A DNA stretch of 64,000 nucleotides from Erwinia endophytica (lineage in GTDB: Bacteria; Pseudomonadota; Gammaproteobacteria; Enterobacterales; Enterobacteriaceae): NCBI RefSeq assembly GCF_009295515.1, contig NZ_RQVV01000057.1, positions 248,001 through 312,000 on the forward strand, given 5' to 3'. Positions 11,217 to 22,519 of the stretch are shown one piece after another (the stretch's first letter is position 1; the number at the start of each line of letters is the position of its first letter). Both the position numbers and the translations under genes were made by a program. The notes under the pieces are model-generated. The model saw only the letters and a list, made by a program, of their open reading frames with translations. It was not told the origin of the DNA and made no database searches.

Positions 11217-12419
11217 ATGAAGCAATTGACGATCCTGGGTTCGACCGGTTCTATTGGAACCAGTACGCTGGCTGTGGTCAGGGCGAACCCGCAGCTGTTT
11301 TCCGTTAAAGCGCTGGTTGCTGGCCATAATGTTGAGCTGATGGCCGGGCAGTGTATCGAATTCCAGCCAGCCTATGCGGCGATGGCGGATGAACACTCCG
11401 CCGCGATGCTGCGAGATCATCTGAAAAGTCTGAATGTGGCGACTGAGGTGCTGAGTGGTGAGCAGGCGGCTTGTGAACTGGCGGCACTTGATGATGTGGA
11501 TCAGGTTATGGCGGCAATCGTCGGTGCGGCAGGATTAATGCCTACTCTGGCCGCCATTCGGGCCGGAAAACAGGTTCTTCTGGCTAATAAGGAGTCGCTT
11601 GTTACTTGCGGCCAGCTATTTTTACAGGCGGTTAGCGCCTCAAAAGCTCAGATTTTGCCCGTTGACAGCGAACATAACGCCATTTTTCAGAGTTTACCGG
11701 CTTCCCTCCAGCAGCAGTTAGGATACGCTTCTCTGGAGGATAATGGTATTGATAGCATTATCCTCACGGGGTCAGGTGGCCCTTTTCGTGATTCGCCGCT
11801 GGTCGAGTTGTCCTCTGTGACGCCTGACCAGGCGTGTGCGCATCCGAACTGGTCGATGGGGCGTAAAATTTCCGTCGATTCGGCTACTATGATGAATAAA
11901 GGTCTGGAATATATCGAAGCCCGCTGGCTGTTTAATGCGACGGATGCCCAGATGGAAGTCATCCTGCATCCACAGTCGGTAATCCACTCAATGGTACGTT
12001 ACCGTGATGGCAGCGTGTTGGCTCAGTTAGGTTCGCCGGATATGCGTACGCCGATTGCGCATGTCATGGCCTGGCCGCAGCGTGTTCAGTCTGGCGCGCT
12101 ACCGCTGGATTTCGCCCGGATGGGGGCGATGACATTCGCTGAGCCGGATTTTGTACGCTATCCCTGCCTGAAACTGGCGATTGATGCCTGCAAGACTGGG
12201 CAGGCCGCTACCACGGCGTTGAATGCAGCTAATGAGATAGCTGTTGCTGCTTTTCTGGATACGCAAATTCGCTTTAGCGATATCGCTGCCGTGAATACTA
12301 CCGTTTTGGAAATGTTGAATTGTGCGGAACCTGACAGCGTGGAAGCCGTCCTGGACATTGATCGTCAGGCGCGAGCCGCCGCGATGAAGTGTTTGCCGCG
12401 TTTCAGCATTTCCCGGTGA
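11217..12419 (+). CDS. dxr: 1-deoxy-D-xylulose 5-phosphate reductoisomerase
   Basis: Converts DXP to MEP, the committed step of the non-mevalonate isoprenoid pathway; also called ispC. The ATG at 11217 gives [18 protein letters not shown], the family start with the NADPH-binding GSTGSIG at 8-14; an upstream start at 11190 would add nine unmatched residues. The metal-binding segment PVDSEHNA and the glycine-rich LTGSGGPFR are intact, as is [13 protein letters not shown]. The protein is 400 residues. The last part (from about 380) is less like E. coli than the rest. It is separated from uppS by a terminator. Confidence 0.96.
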   Translation: MKQLTILGSTGSIGTSTLAVVRANPQLFSVKALVAGHNVELMAGQCIEFQPAYAAMADEHSAAMLRDHLKSLNVATEVLSGEQAACELAALDDVDQVMAAIVGAAGLMPTLAAIRAGKQVLLANKESLVTCGQLFLQAVSASKAQILPVDSEHNAIFQSLPASLQQQLGYASLEDNGIDSIILTGSGGPFRDSPLVELSSVTPDQACAHPNWSMGRKISVDSATMMNKGLEYIEARWLFNATDAQMEVILHPQSVIHSMVRYRDGSVLAQLGSPDMRTPIAHVMAWPQRVQSGALPLDFARMGAMTFAEPDFVRYPCLKLAIDACKTGQAATTALNAANEIAVAAFLDTQIRFSDIAAVNTTVLEMLNCAEPDSVEAVLDIDRQARAAAMKCLPRFSISR

Positions 12420-12518
12420 TTTAGCGCAGTAACATGCCGCCATTTGTGAGGCGGAGGCGGAGATGATATAGTCTTCGCCCGCTAAATGAGAACGAGATTG
12501 CATTGAGCGGTATTGCAG

Positions 12519-12541
12519 GCCGTGTGAAACACGGCTTTTTT
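12519..12541 (+). terminator. Rho-independent terminator after dxr
   Basis: GCCGTGT (12519-12525) and ACACGGC (12529-12535) form a 7-bp stem with a 3-base loop, followed by six T (12536-12541). uppS must therefore have a promoter downstream of it or rely on read-through. Confidence 0.8.
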
Positions 12542-12605
12542 GCGTCGAGCGGGTGGATATTTCAGCAACCGTCGTATTTCTGATTAAAGGAAATAATTAC
12601 GCGTT

Positions 12606-13358
12606 ATGTCGTCCAAAAATCAATTAAAAACCGATGACCTGCGGGGTGAAAATCCCCGCCACGTGGCCATCATTATGGATGGCAATGGCCGCTGGGCTAA
12701 GAACCAGGGAAAACTGCGTATTTCGGGCCATAAAGCGGGCGTGAAGTCGGTTCGTCGTGCGGTAAAATTTGCCGTGAGCCACAAGCTGGATGCATTGACG
12801 TTGTATGCTTTCAGCAGTGAAAACTGGAATCGACCGCCGCAAGAAGTGATGGCGTTAATGGAACTGTTTGTCTGGGTTCTCGATAACGAAGTGAAAAATT
12901 TGCACAAGAACAATGTTCGTCTGCGGATTATCGGAGATGTTACTCGTTTCAATGCCCGTTTGCAGGAACGTATTCGTCGTGCTGAAGAACTTACTCAACA
13001 AAATAATGGACTCACTCTCAACATTGCCGCGAATTATGGCGGGCGTTGGGATATTATTCATGGCGTCAGGAAAATTGCTGAGCAGGTGCAGGATGGTCTG
13101 ATTCGTCCGGATCAGATTGAGGAAGGCACACTTTGCCAGCATCTTTGCCTCAATGAACTGACCCCAGTGGATTTGGTAATAAGGACAGGGGGAGAGCATC
13201 GAATTAGTAACTTTTTGCTGTGGCAGGTCGCCTATGCAGAGTTCTTTTTTACCGATGTTCTCTGGCCTGATTTTGATGAACAAGTTTTTGAAGGTGCATT
13301 GAATGCGTTTGCACAACGAGAGCGCCGCTTTGGTGGCGCTGCGCCAGGCGGCGCCTGA
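12606..13358 (+). CDS. uppS: Undecaprenyl diphosphate synthase
   Basis: A 250-residue cis-prenyltransferase that extends farnesyl diphosphate with eight isopentenyl units to make the lipid carrier for peptidoglycan and O-antigen. The catalytic D25 is in IIMDGNGRWAKNQG, and the C-terminal signature RTGGEHRISNFLLWQ is intact. The first 15 residues differ from E. coli, as is usual. It starts a run uppS-cdsA-rseP with short gaps of 18 and 8 bases. dxr upstream is in the same biosynthetic stream. Confidence 0.96.
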   Translation: MSSKNQLKTDDLRGENPRHVAIIMDGNGRWAKNQGKLRISGHKAGVKSVRRAVKFAVSHKLDALTLYAFSSENWNRPPQEVMALMELFVWVLDNEVKNLHKNNVRLRIIGDVTRFNARLQERIRRAEELTQQNNGLTLNIAANYGGRWDIIHGVRKIAEQVQDGLIRPDQIEEGTLCQHLCLNELTPVDLVIRTGGEHRISNFLLWQVAYAEFFFTDVLWPDFDEQVFEGALNAFAQRERRFGGAAPGGA

Positions 13359-13376
13359 GCGCACAGGGGGTAATCT

Positions 13377-14234
13377 TTGCTGAAGTCTCGCCTGATTACC
13401 TCGTTTATACTTATTCCGTTGGTGATAGCCGCGCTATTTTGGCTGCCGCCGCCCGGTTTTGCCATGGTTACTATGGTTATCTGCATGCTTGCCGCCTGGG
13501 AATGGGGGCAGTTTGCTGGTTTGGTTTCACGTTCACAACGTGTCTGGCTGGCTGTATTGTGCGGATTGTTGCTAGCCTTCATGATGTTCACTCTTCCCGC
13601 TTATCAATATTCTGTTCACCTGCCACAAATCGCGGGTTCGCTTTGGGCGGCTTTGGGCTGGTGGATTGTGGCGTTGGTACTGGTACTGTCCTATCCTGTT
13701 TCAGCCGCGTTGTGGCGCGATTCCAGAGTTATACGCCTGGTGTTTGGCGTACTCACCATTGTACCGTTCTTCTGGGGTATGCTGACGTTGCGTCAGTATC
13801 ATTACGATGTTGACCATTTCACTGGCGCATGGTGGCTGCTATACGTCATGTTTCTCGTTTGGGGCGCTGATTCAGGGGCTTATATATTTGGCCGCTTGTT
13901 CGGTAAGCACAAGTTGGCGCCGAAAGTCTCCCCTGGGAAAACGTGGGAAGGATTTTTGGGTGGTCTGGTGACTTCTGCATTGATTGCCTGGTTGTTCAGC
14001 CTGTGGGCGCCGCTGATGGTTTCGACCGGCACTTTACTGATCTGTTCTTTGGTTGCTGCATTGGCTTCGGTACTGGGCGATCTGAGCGAGAGTATGTTCA
14101 AGCGTGAGGCTGGGATTAAAGACAGTGGTCATCTGATCCCAGGTCATGGCGGTATTCTGGATCGCATTGATAGCCTGACTGCGGCGGTGCCAGTATTCGC
14201 CTGCCTGTTGTTGTTGGTTTTCGGGACGCTATAA
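13377..14234 (+). CDS. cdsA: Phosphatidate cytidylyltransferase
   Basis: A 285-residue inner-membrane enzyme that makes CDP-diacylglycerol from phosphatidic acid and CTP, the branch point of phospholipid synthesis. The start is TTG at 13377 ([20 protein letters not shown]), preceded by AGGGGGTAATC. Several hydrophobic helices are visible, and the C-terminal CDP-alcohol signature [18 protein letters not shown] is complete. Same length as E. coli CdsA. Lies 18 bases after uppS and 8 bases before rseP. Confidence 0.96.
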   Translation: MLKSRLITSFILIPLVIAALFWLPPPGFAMVTMVICMLAAWEWGQFAGLVSRSQRVWLAVLCGLLLAFMMFTLPAYQYSVHLPQIAGSLWAALGWWIVALVLVLSYPVSAALWRDSRVIRLVFGVLTIVPFFWGMLTLRQYHYDVDHFTGAWWLLYVMFLVWGADSGAYIFGRLFGKHKLAPKVSPGKTWEGFLGGLVTSALIAWLFSLWAPLMVSTGTLLICSLVAALASVLGDLSESMFKREAGIKDSGHLIPGHGGILDRIDSLTAAVPVFACLLLLVFGTL

Positions 14235-14242
14235 GGGACGCT

Positions 14243-15592
14243 ATGCTGAGCATACTCTGGAGCCTGGGGGCGTTTATCGTCGCGCTGGGCGTGTTGATTA
14301 CGGTGCATGAATTTGGCCACTTCTGGGTGGCCCGTCGTTGTGGTGTTAAAGTCGAACGTTTTTCTATTGGTTTTGGTAAAGCGTTGTGGCGTTACAGTGA
14401 CCGTCAGGGCACCGAGTTTGTTATCGCGATGATTCCGTTGGGCGGCTATGTCAAAATGGTCGACGAACGCATCGAGAGCGTGCCTCCGGAGCTGCGTCAT
14501 CAGGCCTTCAACAATAAAACCGTCCTTCAGCGTGCCGCTATCGTCAGTGCGGGCCCCATCGCTAATTTTATTTTCTCTATCTTCGCATACTGGCTGGTCT
14601 TCATCATCGGCATCCCTGGGATTCGTCCGGTTGTTGGTGAAATAGTAAGCGATTCGCCTGCTGCCGTGGCGCAAATTGTTCCTGGTATGGAACTTAAAGC
14701 CGTTGACGGTATCGAAACGCCTGATTGGGATGCTGTGCGTATGGCGCTGGTGGCGAAAATTGGTGACCAGCAAACCCTACTCAGTGTGGCGCCTTTTGGC
14801 TCCTCTCAAGTCAGTGAGAAGCGTGTTGATTTACGTCACTGGCAGTTCGAACCCGACAAGCAGGATCCGGTGACCGCACTTGGTATTCGTCCCCGGGGAC
14901 CGCAGATTGAAACCGTGCTGGCTGAAGTACAGGCTGACTCGGCGGCAAGTAAGGCGGGTTTGCAACCGGGCGACAGGATCGTTAAAGTCGATGGTCAGCC
15001 GTTAGAACAATGGCAAAATTTTGTCACTTTTGTTCGGGATAATCCCGGGAAAGCGTTAGCGGTAGAGGTGGAGCGTCAGGGGAATCAGCTTGAGTTGACG
15101 CTGACGCCTGATATAAGACCAGGCAGTAAGGCTGAAGGGTTTGCTGGTGTTGTTCCTAAGGTTATTCCGCTGCCGGATGAATACAAAACGGTACGTCAGT
15201 ATGGACCGTTTGCGGCTATCGGTGAAGCCAGTGCCAAAACCTGGCAACTGATGAAGCTGACAGTGGACATGCTGGGCAAACTGATTGTCGGTGAAGTAAA
15301 GTTGAATAATCTCAGCGGGCCGATTTCAATCGCCCAGGGGGCTGGGATGTCGGCGGAATATGGCTTGATTTATTACCTGATGTTTCTCGCTCTGATCAGC
15401 GTGAATCTCGGGATTATCAATCTGTTCCCCTTGCCGGTGTTAGATGGTGGGCATTTGCTGTTCCTGGTGATCGAAAAGATCAAAGGTGGGCCGGTGTCTG
15501 AGCGAGTTCAGGACTTCAGTTATCGCATTGGCTCGATTTTGCTGGTGCTGTTAATGGGGCTTGCACTATTCAATGATTTCTCGCGGTTATAA
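14243..15592 (+). CDS. rseP: RseP site-2 zinc metalloprotease
   Basis: A 449-residue inner-membrane protease that cuts RseA within the membrane after DegS, releasing sigma-E; it also clears signal peptides. The zinc site HEFGH is at residues 22-26 in the first membrane helix, and the second metal-ligand motif LDGGH is near residue 400. Two periplasmic PDZ domains lie between ([10 protein letters not shown] and [19 protein letters not shown]). It sits in the cdsA-rseP-bamA order found in E. coli, which links envelope stress control to outer-membrane assembly. Confidence 0.97.
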   Translation: MLSILWSLGAFIVALGVLITVHEFGHFWVARRCGVKVERFSIGFGKALWRYSDRQGTEFVIAMIPLGGYVKMVDERIESVPPELRHQAFNNKTVLQRAAIVSAGPIANFIFSIFAYWLVFIIGIPGIRPVVGEIVSDSPAAVAQIVPGMELKAVDGIETPDWDAVRMALVAKIGDQQTLLSVAPFGSSQVSEKRVDLRHWQFEPDKQDPVTALGIRPRGPQIETVLAEVQADSAASKAGLQPGDRIVKVDGQPLEQWQNFVTFVRDNPGKALAVEVERQGNQLELTLTPDIRPGSKAEGFAGVVPKVIPLPDEYKTVRQYGPFAAIGEASAKTWQLMKLTVDMLGKLIVGEVKLNNLSGPISIAQGAGMSAEYGLIYYLMFLALISVNLGIINLFPLPVLDGGHLLFLVIEKIKGGPVSERVQDFSYRIGSILLVLLMGLALFNDFSRL

Positions 15593-15760
15593 GAGGTTCA
15601 GAAATTAGCGAACTGAGGCCAGAAAGGCGAAATTTGTGGAAGATCGCAGTTTATTCAGGTAAATGCGCATTTTAAGCAGAGTTTTAACCCGGAATGGCTG
15701 ATGTGCTGCAGTACCTCTTTTTACGTGACGAGAACCAGTTAGGAAGAATGCATAACAACG

Positions 15761-18166
15761 ATGGCGATGAAAAAGTTGCTCATAGCGTCGCTGCTGTTTA
15801 GCAGCGCTACCGTATACGCGGCAGATGGCTTCGTAGTGAAGGATATTCATTTCGAAGGCCTACAGCGAGTCGCCGTCGGGGCGGCATTGCTCAGTATGCC
15901 TGTTCGCGTGGGAGACACGGTTACTGATGAAGATATCAGTAATACTATCCGCGCGCTTTTCGCAACCGGGAACTTTGAGGATGTTCAGGTGTTGCGCGAC
16001 GGCAACACGATGATCGTTCAGGTTAAAGAGCGTCCGACTATTGCCAGCATCACCTTCTCCGGCAACAAAGCGGTGAAAGATGACATGCTGAAGCAAAATC
16101 TGGAAGCCTCTGGTGTGCGCGTGGGGGAAGCTCTCGACCGTACAACTATCTCCTCGATTGAGAAAGGACTCGAAGATTTTTACTACAGCGTGGGTAAATA
16201 CAGTGCCAGCGTGAAAGCGGTGGTAACGCCATTGCCACGTAACCGTGTCGATCTGAAACTGGTGTTTACCGAAGGGGTTTCCGCCAAGATCCAGCAGATC
16301 AACGTGGTCGGTAATAAAGCCTTCAGCTCAGATGAATTGATCTCACGTTTCCAACTGCGCGATGAAGTGCCGTGGTGGAACCTGGTTGGCGATCGTAAAT
16401 ACCAGAAGCAGAAGCTGGCGGGGGATCTTGAAACGTTGCGTAGCTTCTACCTCGACCGTGGTTATGCGCGTTTCAACATTGATTCCACACAGGTCAGTCT
16501 GACGCCGGACAAGAAGGGGATCTACATCACCATCAACATTACTGAAGGCGATCAGTACAAGCTTTCTGGTGTGGTGGTGAATGGCAACATGGCCGGTCAC
16601 TCTGCGGAAGTGGAAGCGCTGACCAAAATCAAGCCGGGAGAGCTGTATAACGGTGCGAAAGTCACTCAAATGGAAGACGACATCAAGAAGATGTTTGGTC
16701 GTTATGGCTACGCCTATCCACGAGTGATGACCCAGCCTGAAATTAACGATGCGGATAAAACCGTGACGTTGCACGTCAATGTGGATGCGGGTAACCGTTA
16801 CTACGTGCGTAAAGTGCGTTTCGAAGGCAACGATACCTCGAAAGATTCTGTTCTGCGTCGCGAAATGCGTCAGATGGAAGGGGCATGGTTAGGCAGCGAC
16901 TTGGTTGAGCAGGGTAAAGAGCGTCTGAACCGTACCGGCTACTTTGAATCGGTAGATACTGAGACGCAGCGTGTTCCTGGTTCCCCGGATCAGGTGGACG
17001 TGGTGTACAAGGTGAAAGAGCGTAATACCGGTACCTTTAACTTTGGTATTGGTTACGGTACGGAAAGCGGCGTCAGTTTCCAGGTGGGGGTGACCCAGGA
17101 TAACTGGCTGGGTACCGGTAACACCGTAAGCATTAGCGGGACCAAAAATGATTACCAGACCTATGCTGAATTCTCACTGACCGATCCGTACTTCACGGTC
17201 GACGGTGTCAGCCTGGGTGGTCGCATCTTCTATAACGACTTTAAAGCAGACGACGCTGACCTGTCTGACTATACCAACAAGAGCTATGGTATAGATGGCA
17301 CGCTGGGCTTCCCGGTTAACGAGAACAATACGCTGCGTGTTGGCGTGGGCTACGTACATAACGATCTGTCCAATATGCAGCCGCAGATTGCGATGTTCCG
17401 TTATCTGCGTTCCGTGGGCCAGGACCCAGATTTGTCGGGTCGCGCGGAGTATTCTGCTGATGACTTCACGTTCAATTACGGCTGGACCTACAATAACCTT
17501 GACCGCGGCTTTTTCCCAACCTCGGGTAACCGTACCAATCTGAATGGTAAAGTGACCATTCCGGGATCGGATAACGCCTTCTACAAGGCAACCCTCGATA
17601 CCCAGGAATATGTTCCACTGAATCAGGACCGGACCTGGGTGCTGTTGGGACGCGGTAAGATAGGTTATGGTAGTGGTCTGAGTGGTAAAGAAATGCCGTT
17701 CTACGAGAACTTCTATGCCGGTGGCTCCAGTACTGTGCGTGGTTTCCGTTCGAATACCATTGGTCCGAAAGCGGCATATTACAATAACAACTCGTCCACC
17801 TGTTCAGGGTCGAATGCATTGTGTAACTCTGATGATGCTGTGGGGGGGAACGCAATGGCGACGGCCAGTGCTGAGCTCATCACCCCAACACCGTTCCTGA
17901 GTGAGAAATATTCCAATTCGGTCCGCACCTCTCTGTTTGTTGATGCGGGTACGGTATGGGATACCAAGTGGCAAAACACCGCTGATACGCGAGCAGCGGG
18001 TATTCCGGACTACAGTGATCCTGGCAATATTCGTATGTCTGCGGGTGTGGCGTTGCAGTGGATGTCGCCTCTTGGGCCGTTGGTATTCTCTTATGGCCAG
18101 CCAGTTAAAAAGTATGACGGAGATAAAGCCGAGCAGTTCCAGTTTAACATTGGTAATACCTGGTAA
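15761..18166 (+). CDS. bamA: BamA outer-membrane protein assembly factor
   Basis: An 801-residue outer-membrane protein, the core of the BAM complex that folds beta-barrel proteins. A 20-residue signal peptide ([20 protein letters not shown]) is followed by five POTRA domains up to about residue 420 and then the C-terminal barrel. The conserved VRGF of the L6 loop is visible ([16 protein letters not shown]), and the protein ends in an aromatic beta-signal, QFNIGNTW. The loop after VRGF contains a cysteine pair in [17 protein letters not shown], as in E. coli. The chaperone gene skp follows. Confidence 0.98.
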   Translation: MAMKKLLIASLLFSSATVYAADGFVVKDIHFEGLQRVAVGAALLSMPVRVGDTVTDEDISNTIRALFATGNFEDVQVLRDGNTMIVQVKERPTIASITFSGNKAVKDDMLKQNLEASGVRVGEALDRTTISSIEKGLEDFYYSVGKYSASVKAVVTPLPRNRVDLKLVFTEGVSAKIQQINVVGNKAFSSDELISRFQLRDEVPWWNLVGDRKYQKQKLAGDLETLRSFYLDRGYARFNIDSTQVSLTPDKKGIYITINITEGDQYKLSGVVVNGNMAGHSAEVEALTKIKPGELYNGAKVTQMEDDIKKMFGRYGYAYPRVMTQPEINDADKTVTLHVNVDAGNRYYVRKVRFEGNDTSKDSVLRREMRQMEGAWLGSDLVEQGKERLNRTGYFESVDTETQRVPGSPDQVDVVYKVKERNTGTFNFGIGYGTESGVSFQVGVTQDNWLGTGNTVSISGTKNDYQTYAEFSLTDPYFTVDGVSLGGRIFYNDFKADDADLSDYTNKSYGIDGTLGFPVNENNTLRVGVGYVHNDLSNMQPQIAMFRYLRSVGQDPDLSGRAEYSADDFTFNYGWTYNNLDRGFFPTSGNRTNLNGKVTIPGSDNAFYKATLDTQEYVPLNQDRTWVLLGRGKIGYGSGLSGKEMPFYENFYAGGSSTVRGFRSNTIGPKAAYYNNNSSTCSGSNALCNSDDAVGGNAMATASAELITPTPFLSEKYSNSVRTSLFVDAGTVWDTKWQNTADTRAAGIPDYSDPGNIRMSAGVALQWMSPLGPLVFSYGQPVKKYDGDKAEQFQFNIGNTW

Positions 18167-18326
18167 GCTGGTTTAATCAGAATGTGGGGAGGAAGGTTGA
18201 CCTTTTTTCCCCATCGCTTGCGATGCTTATCGCAAGTATCGCGTCGTTCACTGGCAATCTCTCTGGGTTGTCTTAACGCGCAATACCTGTGTCTGAGACA
18301 CAAATGTTGATGGTAAGGAGTTTATA

Positions 18327-18824
18327 GTGAAAAAGTTGTTGTGTGCCGCAGGCCTCTCTATCGCTCTGGCGGTTTCCGCTGGTGCTCAGGCTGCTGATAA
18401 AATTGCAGTGGTAAACGTTTCCAGCATTTTCCAACAATTACCGGCGCGTGCGGCAGTTGCGAAACAGCTTGAAAACGAGTTTAAAGGCCGTGCAACTGAA
18501 TTACAGGGTATGGAAAACGACTTGCAGGCGAAAATGCAGAAGTTGCAGCGTGACGGGTCGACCATGAAGGCGAGTGAACGTAGCCGCATGGAAAAAGACA
18601 TCATGTCTCAGCGAGAAGCCTTCTCGACGAAAGCTCAGGCTTTTGAGCAGGATAACCGCCGTCGCCAGGCTGAAGAACGTAACAAAATTCTGAGCCGTAT
18701 TCAGGATGCAGTGCGTAAAGTGGCCAGTGATGAAGGCTACGATGTCGTTATTGATGCGAATGCTGTGGCTTATGCGGGTAAATCCAAAGACATCACTGCT
18801 GATGTTTTGAAACAGGTTAAATAA
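18327..18824 (+). CDS. skp: Skp periplasmic chaperone
   Basis: A 165-residue periplasmic chaperone that carries unfolded outer-membrane proteins to BamA as a trimer. The start is GTG at 18327 after TAAGGAG. The signal peptide [20 protein letters not shown] ends at AQA-AD. The mature protein is the typical short beta body with two long, charged helices (about residues 45-120). lpxD begins 3 bases after its stop, so the two are co-translated. Confidence 0.96.
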   Translation: MKKLLCAAGLSIALAVSAGAQAADKIAVVNVSSIFQQLPARAAVAKQLENEFKGRATELQGMENDLQAKMQKLQRDGSTMKASERSRMEKDIMSQREAFSTKAQAFEQDNRRRQAEERNKILSRIQDAVRKVASDEGYDVVIDANAVAYAGKSKDITADVLKQVK

Positions 18825-18827
18825 TCA

Positions 18828-19850
18828 ATGTTTTCAATTCGACTGGCTGATTTAGCCCAGCAGTTGGATGCAGATTTGCACGGAGATGGCGAATTGGTCA
18901 TCTCCGGTGTTGCTTCTATGCAATCCGCCCAGGCAGGACAAATTACGTTTCTCTCTAACAGCCGTTACCGTGAGCAGCTCGCATCCTGCCTGGCTTCAGC
19001 CGTGGTGCTGACGGCAGCGGATCTGGAATACTGCCCGGGTGCCGCCCTGGTAGTGAAGAATCCTTATCTTACCTATGCGCGGATGGCGCAAATCCTCGAT
19101 ACGACGCCACCGCCAGCCAAAGATATTGCACCGAGTGCAGTTATCGATGCCAGTGCGAAACTGGGTAACAACGTTTCCGTTGGGGCGAATGCGGTGATCG
19201 AAGCGGGGGTTGAGCTGGGCGATAACGTGATCATTGGCGCAGGTTGTTTCGTCGGTAAGAACACCCGTATTGGCGCAGGCACTCGCTTGTGGGCCAATGT
19301 TTCCGTTTATCATGAAGTTCAAATCGGTGAGTGTTGCCTGATCCAGTCCGGTACGGTTATCGGCGCTGATGGTTTTGGTTATGCTAACGATGGTGGTAAC
19401 TGGGTGAAAATCCCGCAGTTGGGTACGGTGGTGATTGGTGATCGTGTGGAAATCGGTGCCTGCACGACGATTGATCGCGGTGCGTTGGATAACACTCTGA
19501 TTGGGAATGGTGTTATCATTGACAACCAGTGTCAGATCGCACACAACGTGGTGATTGGTGACAATACAGCTGTCGCGGGAGGGGTCATCATGGCCGGTAG
19601 CCTGAAAATTGGTCGCTACTGCATGATTGGCGGCGCCAGTGTAATTAATGGTCACATGGAAATTTGTGACAAAGTTACGGTGACTGGAATGGGAATGGTG
19701 ATGCGACCAATCACTAAACCTGGGGTATACTCTTCCGGGATTCCGCTACAACCCAACAAAACCTGGCGCAAAACGGCCGCGCTGGTAATGAACATTGATG
19801 AAATGAGCAAACGCTTAAAAAACATCGAGCGTAAGGTTGGTAAAGACTGA
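18828..19850 (+). CDS. lpxD: UDP-3-O-(hydroxymyristoyl)glucosamine N-acyltransferase
   Basis: The third enzyme of lipid A synthesis; it adds a second 3-hydroxyacyl chain from acyl-ACP to the amino group. At 340 residues it shows the N-terminal uridine-binding domain, a long left-handed beta helix of hexapeptides ([17 protein letters not shown] and others), and a C-terminal helix ([16 protein letters not shown]). The catalytic histidine sits in [11 protein letters not shown]. The gene starts 3 bases after skp. The gap to fabZ is 221 bases and contains the palindromic element at 19932-19960. Confidence 0.97.
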   Translation: MFSIRLADLAQQLDADLHGDGELVISGVASMQSAQAGQITFLSNSRYREQLASCLASAVVLTAADLEYCPGAALVVKNPYLTYARMAQILDTTPPPAKDIAPSAVIDASAKLGNNVSVGANAVIEAGVELGDNVIIGAGCFVGKNTRIGAGTRLWANVSVYHEVQIGECCLIQSGTVIGADGFGYANDGGNWVKIPQLGTVVIGDRVEIGACTTIDRGALDNTLIGNGVIIDNQCQIAHNVVIGDNTAVAGGVIMAGSLKIGRYCMIGGASVINGHMEICDKVTVTGMGMVMRPITKPGVYSSGIPLQPNKTWRKTAALVMNIDEMSKRLKNIERKVGKD

Positions 19851-19931
19851 CTGAGCGATTGTTGCCAGTGTGATGGCTCGCTTTCATAAATACAATGCTA
19901 AGCATGTGACAATAATTAATTATTGTTAACA

Positions 19932-19960
19932 GTATTCCCCGTGCTGGCGGGGATAAACCG
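19932..19960 (+). repeat. Solitary type I-E CRISPR-repeat-like palindrome, lpxD-fabZ gap
   Basis: These 29 bases match the common enterobacterial type I-E repeat (GTGTTCCCCGCG, then CCAGCGGGGATAAACCG) at 25 positions, differing at positions 3, 11, 14 and 15. The stem CCCCG/CGGGG and the conserved 3' end GGGGATAAACCG are intact. No second unit follows at spacer distance and no cas genes are in the window. It could also fold as GGCGG/CCGCC with bases just downstream. A chance or regulatory hairpin is the alternative. Confidence 0.6.
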
Positions 19961-20071
19961 CCGCATGGAAAGCTTGCGTACAGAGACTGATTTGCGGCCT
20001 GCGGATGATCTTGCGATCTTTGCAGGCCGTGTTATTGATGCCATCAGAATTTTTAGGACAGGAAGAGTATT

Positions 20072-20527
20072 TTGACTACTGAAACTCATACTCTGAAAAT
20101 TGAAGAGATCATTGAACTGCTGCCGCACCGCTATCCATTTCTGCTGGTCGATCGCGTAATCGAGTTTGAAGAGAATAAATTTCTTCGCGCAGTAAAAAAC
20201 GTGTCGGTCAACGAACCGTTTTTCCAGGGCCATTTCCCTGGCAAACCGATTTTCCCAGGTGTGCTAATTTTAGAAGCAATGGCGCAGGCAACGGGTATTC
20301 TGGCGTTTAAAAGCGTGGGCAAACTTGAACCTGGCGAGTTGTACTACTTTGCCGGTATTGACGAAGCGCGTTTCAAGCGCCCGGTTGTGCCTGGCGATCA
20401 GATGATTATGGAAGTCAACTTCGAGAAAACGCGTCGTGGTTTGACTCGCTTTAAAGGCGTCGCGACCGTTGACGGTAAAATTGTCTGCGAAGCAACGATG
20501 ATGTGTGCCCGCAGCCGGGAGGCATAA
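20072..20527 (+). CDS. fabZ: 3-hydroxyacyl-ACP dehydratase FabZ
   Basis: A 151-residue hot-dog-fold enzyme that dehydrates 3-hydroxyacyl-ACP in fatty acid elongation and competes with LpxA and LpxD for 3-hydroxymyristoyl-ACP. The active-site H54 is in [12 protein letters not shown] and E68 in LILEAMAQA. The start is TTG at 20072, as in E. coli, after AGGAAGAG. lpxA begins 3 bases after the stop, which couples fatty acid and lipid A synthesis. Confidence 0.97.
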   Translation: MTTETHTLKIEEIIELLPHRYPFLLVDRVIEFEENKFLRAVKNVSVNEPFFQGHFPGKPIFPGVLILEAMAQATGILAFKSVGKLEPGELYYFAGIDEARFKRPVVPGDQMIMEVNFEKTRRGLTRFKGVATVDGKIVCEATMMCARSREA

Positions 20528-20530
20528 TTC

Positions 20531-21319
20531 GTGATTGATGAAACTGCTGTCATTCATCCAGGTGCCATTATTGAAGAGGGGGCCATTATTGGTGCTCGCG
20601 TTAATATTGGGCCTTTCTGTGTCATTGGCGCTAACGTTGAGATTGGTGAAGGCACCGTCCTGAAATCTCATGTGGTCGTCAATGGTCACACCCGTATTGG
20701 CAAAGACAACACCATTTATCCGTTTGCGACTATTGGTGAAGCAAACCAGGATCTGAAATATGCGGGTGAGCCGACACGTGTTGAAGTGGGTGACCGCAAC
20801 AGCATTCGTGAAAGTGTCACCATTCACCGTGGTACCGTTCAGGCAGAAGGTGTGACCAAAGTTGGCAGCGACAACCTGCTGATGGTGAATGTGCATATTG
20901 CTCACGACTGCGTGATTGGCGATCGCTGTATCCTCGCCAACAACGCCACCCTTGGTGGTCACGTCAGTGTGGATGACTTTGCCATTATTGGTGGAATGAC
21001 TGCAGTTCATCAGTTTTGTATTATCGGCGCTCATGTGATGGTCGGAGGTTGTTCTGGCGTTGCGCAGGATGTGCCGCCCTTTGTGATTGCGCAGGGCAAC
21101 CATGCCACGCCATTTGGTATTAACCTGGTTGGTTTGCAGCGTCGGGGGTTCAGTAAAGAAGCGCTGCATGCAATTCGCAACGCTTACAAAGTGTTGTATC
21201 GCAGTGGTAAAACGTTGGAAGAAGCAAAGCCGGAAATTGCCGACATTGCCCGCCAGCATCCTGAAGTACAACCATTTTATGATTTCTTCGCTCGTTCCAC
21301 GCGAGGTCTGATTCGTTAA
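20531..21319 (+). CDS. lpxA: UDP-N-acetylglucosamine acyltransferase LpxA
   Basis: A 262-residue first enzyme of lipid A synthesis. It moves 3-hydroxyacyl from ACP to the 3-OH of UDP-GlcNAc. The start is GTG at 20531 ([20 protein letters not shown]). Hexapeptide repeats fill residues 1-190, the catalytic histidine is in GMTAVHQF at the family position (H125), and the C-terminal helical domain ends in [11 protein letters not shown]. Same length as E. coli LpxA. Three bases separate its stop from lpxB. Confidence 0.97.
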   Translation: MIDETAVIHPGAIIEEGAIIGARVNIGPFCVIGANVEIGEGTVLKSHVVVNGHTRIGKDNTIYPFATIGEANQDLKYAGEPTRVEVGDRNSIRESVTIHRGTVQAEGVTKVGSDNLLMVNVHIAHDCVIGDRCILANNATLGGHVSVDDFAIIGGMTAVHQFCIIGAHVMVGGCSGVAQDVPPFVIAQGNHATPFGINLVGLQRRGFSKEALHAIRNAYKVLYRSGKTLEEAKPEIADIARQHPEVQPFYDFFARSTRGLIR

Positions 21320-21322
21320 CTC

Positions 21323-22519
21323 ATGTCGTTGTCATCAGCCAGCCATACCGGCCAGTGTCCCCGTGTCATCGGGGATAAGCCGCATCCATTAACCATTGCC
21401 CTGGTCGCCGGAGAAACATCCGGCGATATTCTTGGCGCTGGTCTTATCCGTGCCCTGAAGAAAAAACATCCAGACGCCCGTTTTGTCGGTGTTGCCGGGC
21501 CGCTGATGCAGGCCGAAGGCTGTGAAGCCTGGTATGAGATGGAAGAACTGGCGGTAATGGGCGTGGTTGAAGTGCTGGGGCGCTTGCCTCGTTTGCTGAA
21601 AATCCGTCGTGTGCTCACCGAACGATTCACTGAGCTGCAACCCGATGTGTTTGTCGGCATTGATGCGCCGGATTTCAATATTACTCTTGAGGGCCGCCTC
21701 CGGCAGCATGGTATCCGTACGATTCATTACGTTAGTCCGTCGGTTTGGGCATGGCGCCAGAAGCGTGTGTTTAAAATTGGTCGCTCTACCGATTTAGTGC
21801 TGGCGTTTCTGCCCTTCGAAAAAGCGTTCTACGATCGATTTAATGTTCCCTGTCGCTTTATTGGGCATACCATGGCTGATGCGATGCCTATTGAGCCTGA
21901 CAAACAGGCGGCACGTCTGGCGTTGGGCATCGCCGAAGACGCGCTTTGCCTGGCTTTGTTGCCTGGTAGTCGTAGCGCAGAAGTGGAAATGCTCAGCGCT
22001 GACTTCCTTAAAACGGCTGCGCTGTTGCGCCGAAAATGGCCCGGACTGGAAATCGTCGTGCCGCTGGTGAATCCGCACCGTCGTGAGCAGTTTGAAAAAA
22101 TTAAAGCGCAAGTGGCGCCTGAGTTGCCGATGCACTTGCTGGATGGTAAAGGTCGTCAGGCAATGATTGCCAGCGATGCCGCATTGCTGGCCTCCGGTAC
22201 CGCCGCGCTGGAGTGTATGTTGGCGAAATGCCCGATGGTGGTTGGCTACCGTATGAACCCCTTTACCTTCTGGCTGGCGAAGCGTTTGGTGAAAACTGAC
22301 TACGTTTCTCTGCCCAATTTGCTGGCAGGTCGCGAGTTGGTGCAAGAACTGCTGCAGGATGACTGCCAACCAGAGCGTCTGGCCGCCGCGCTGGAACCGT
22401 TGCTGGTTGAAAGTGCAACCCGAGAGCAATTGCTGGCTACCTTTGTTGAATTGCATCGCCAGATCCGCTGGAATGCCGATGAGCAGGCCGCGGCGGCTGT
22501 ACTGGAGCTGTGTCAATGA
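21323..22519 (+). CDS. lpxB: Lipid A disaccharide synthase LpxB, with N-terminal extension
   Basis: A 398-residue peripheral membrane glycosyltransferase (GT19) that joins UDP-diacylglucosamine and lipid X. The family core begins at [20 protein letters not shown] and is intact to the C-terminus ([12 protein letters not shown]). Before it, about 15 extra residues ([19 protein letters not shown]) replace the 3-5 residues usual in the family, and no in-frame ATG or GTG lies nearer the core. The DNA for this extension contains the palindrome at 21355-21382. rnhB overlaps the stop by 4 bases. Confidence 0.95.
   Translation: MSLSSASHTGQCPRVIGDKPHPLTIALVAGETSGDILGAGLIRALKKKHPDARFVGVAGPLMQAEGCEAWYEMEELAVMGVVEVLGRLPRLLKIRRVLTERFTELQPDVFVGIDAPDFNITLEGRLRQHGIRTIHYVSPSVWAWRQKRVFKIGRSTDLVLAFLPFEKAFYDRFNVPCRFIGHTMADAMPIEPDKQAARLALGIAEDALCLALLPGSRSAEVEMLSADFLKTAALLRRKWPGLEIVVPLVNPHRREQFEKIKAQVAPELPMHLLDGKGRQAMIASDAALLASGTAALECMLAKCPMVVGYRMNPFTFWLAKRLVKTDYVSLPNLLAGRELVQELLQDDCQPERLAAALEPLLVESATREQLLATFVELHRQIRWNADEQAAAAVLELCQ
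21355..21382 (+). repeat. Second I-E-repeat-like palindrome, inside the 5' end of lpxB
   Basis: TCCCCGTG, four variable bases, CGGGGATAA, one variable base, CCG is shared exactly with the element at 19932-19960 (20 of 25 positions). Against the type I-E repeat it lacks one base near the 5' end and differs at four others. It is translated as part of the extra N-terminal residues of LpxB. Similarity is weaker than for the first copy. Confidence 0.45.

Noticed and set aside
19860-21400. A CRISPR array
   Set aside because: The two repeat-like palindromes are 1.4 kb apart with genes between them; there is no periodic spacing and no cas gene.
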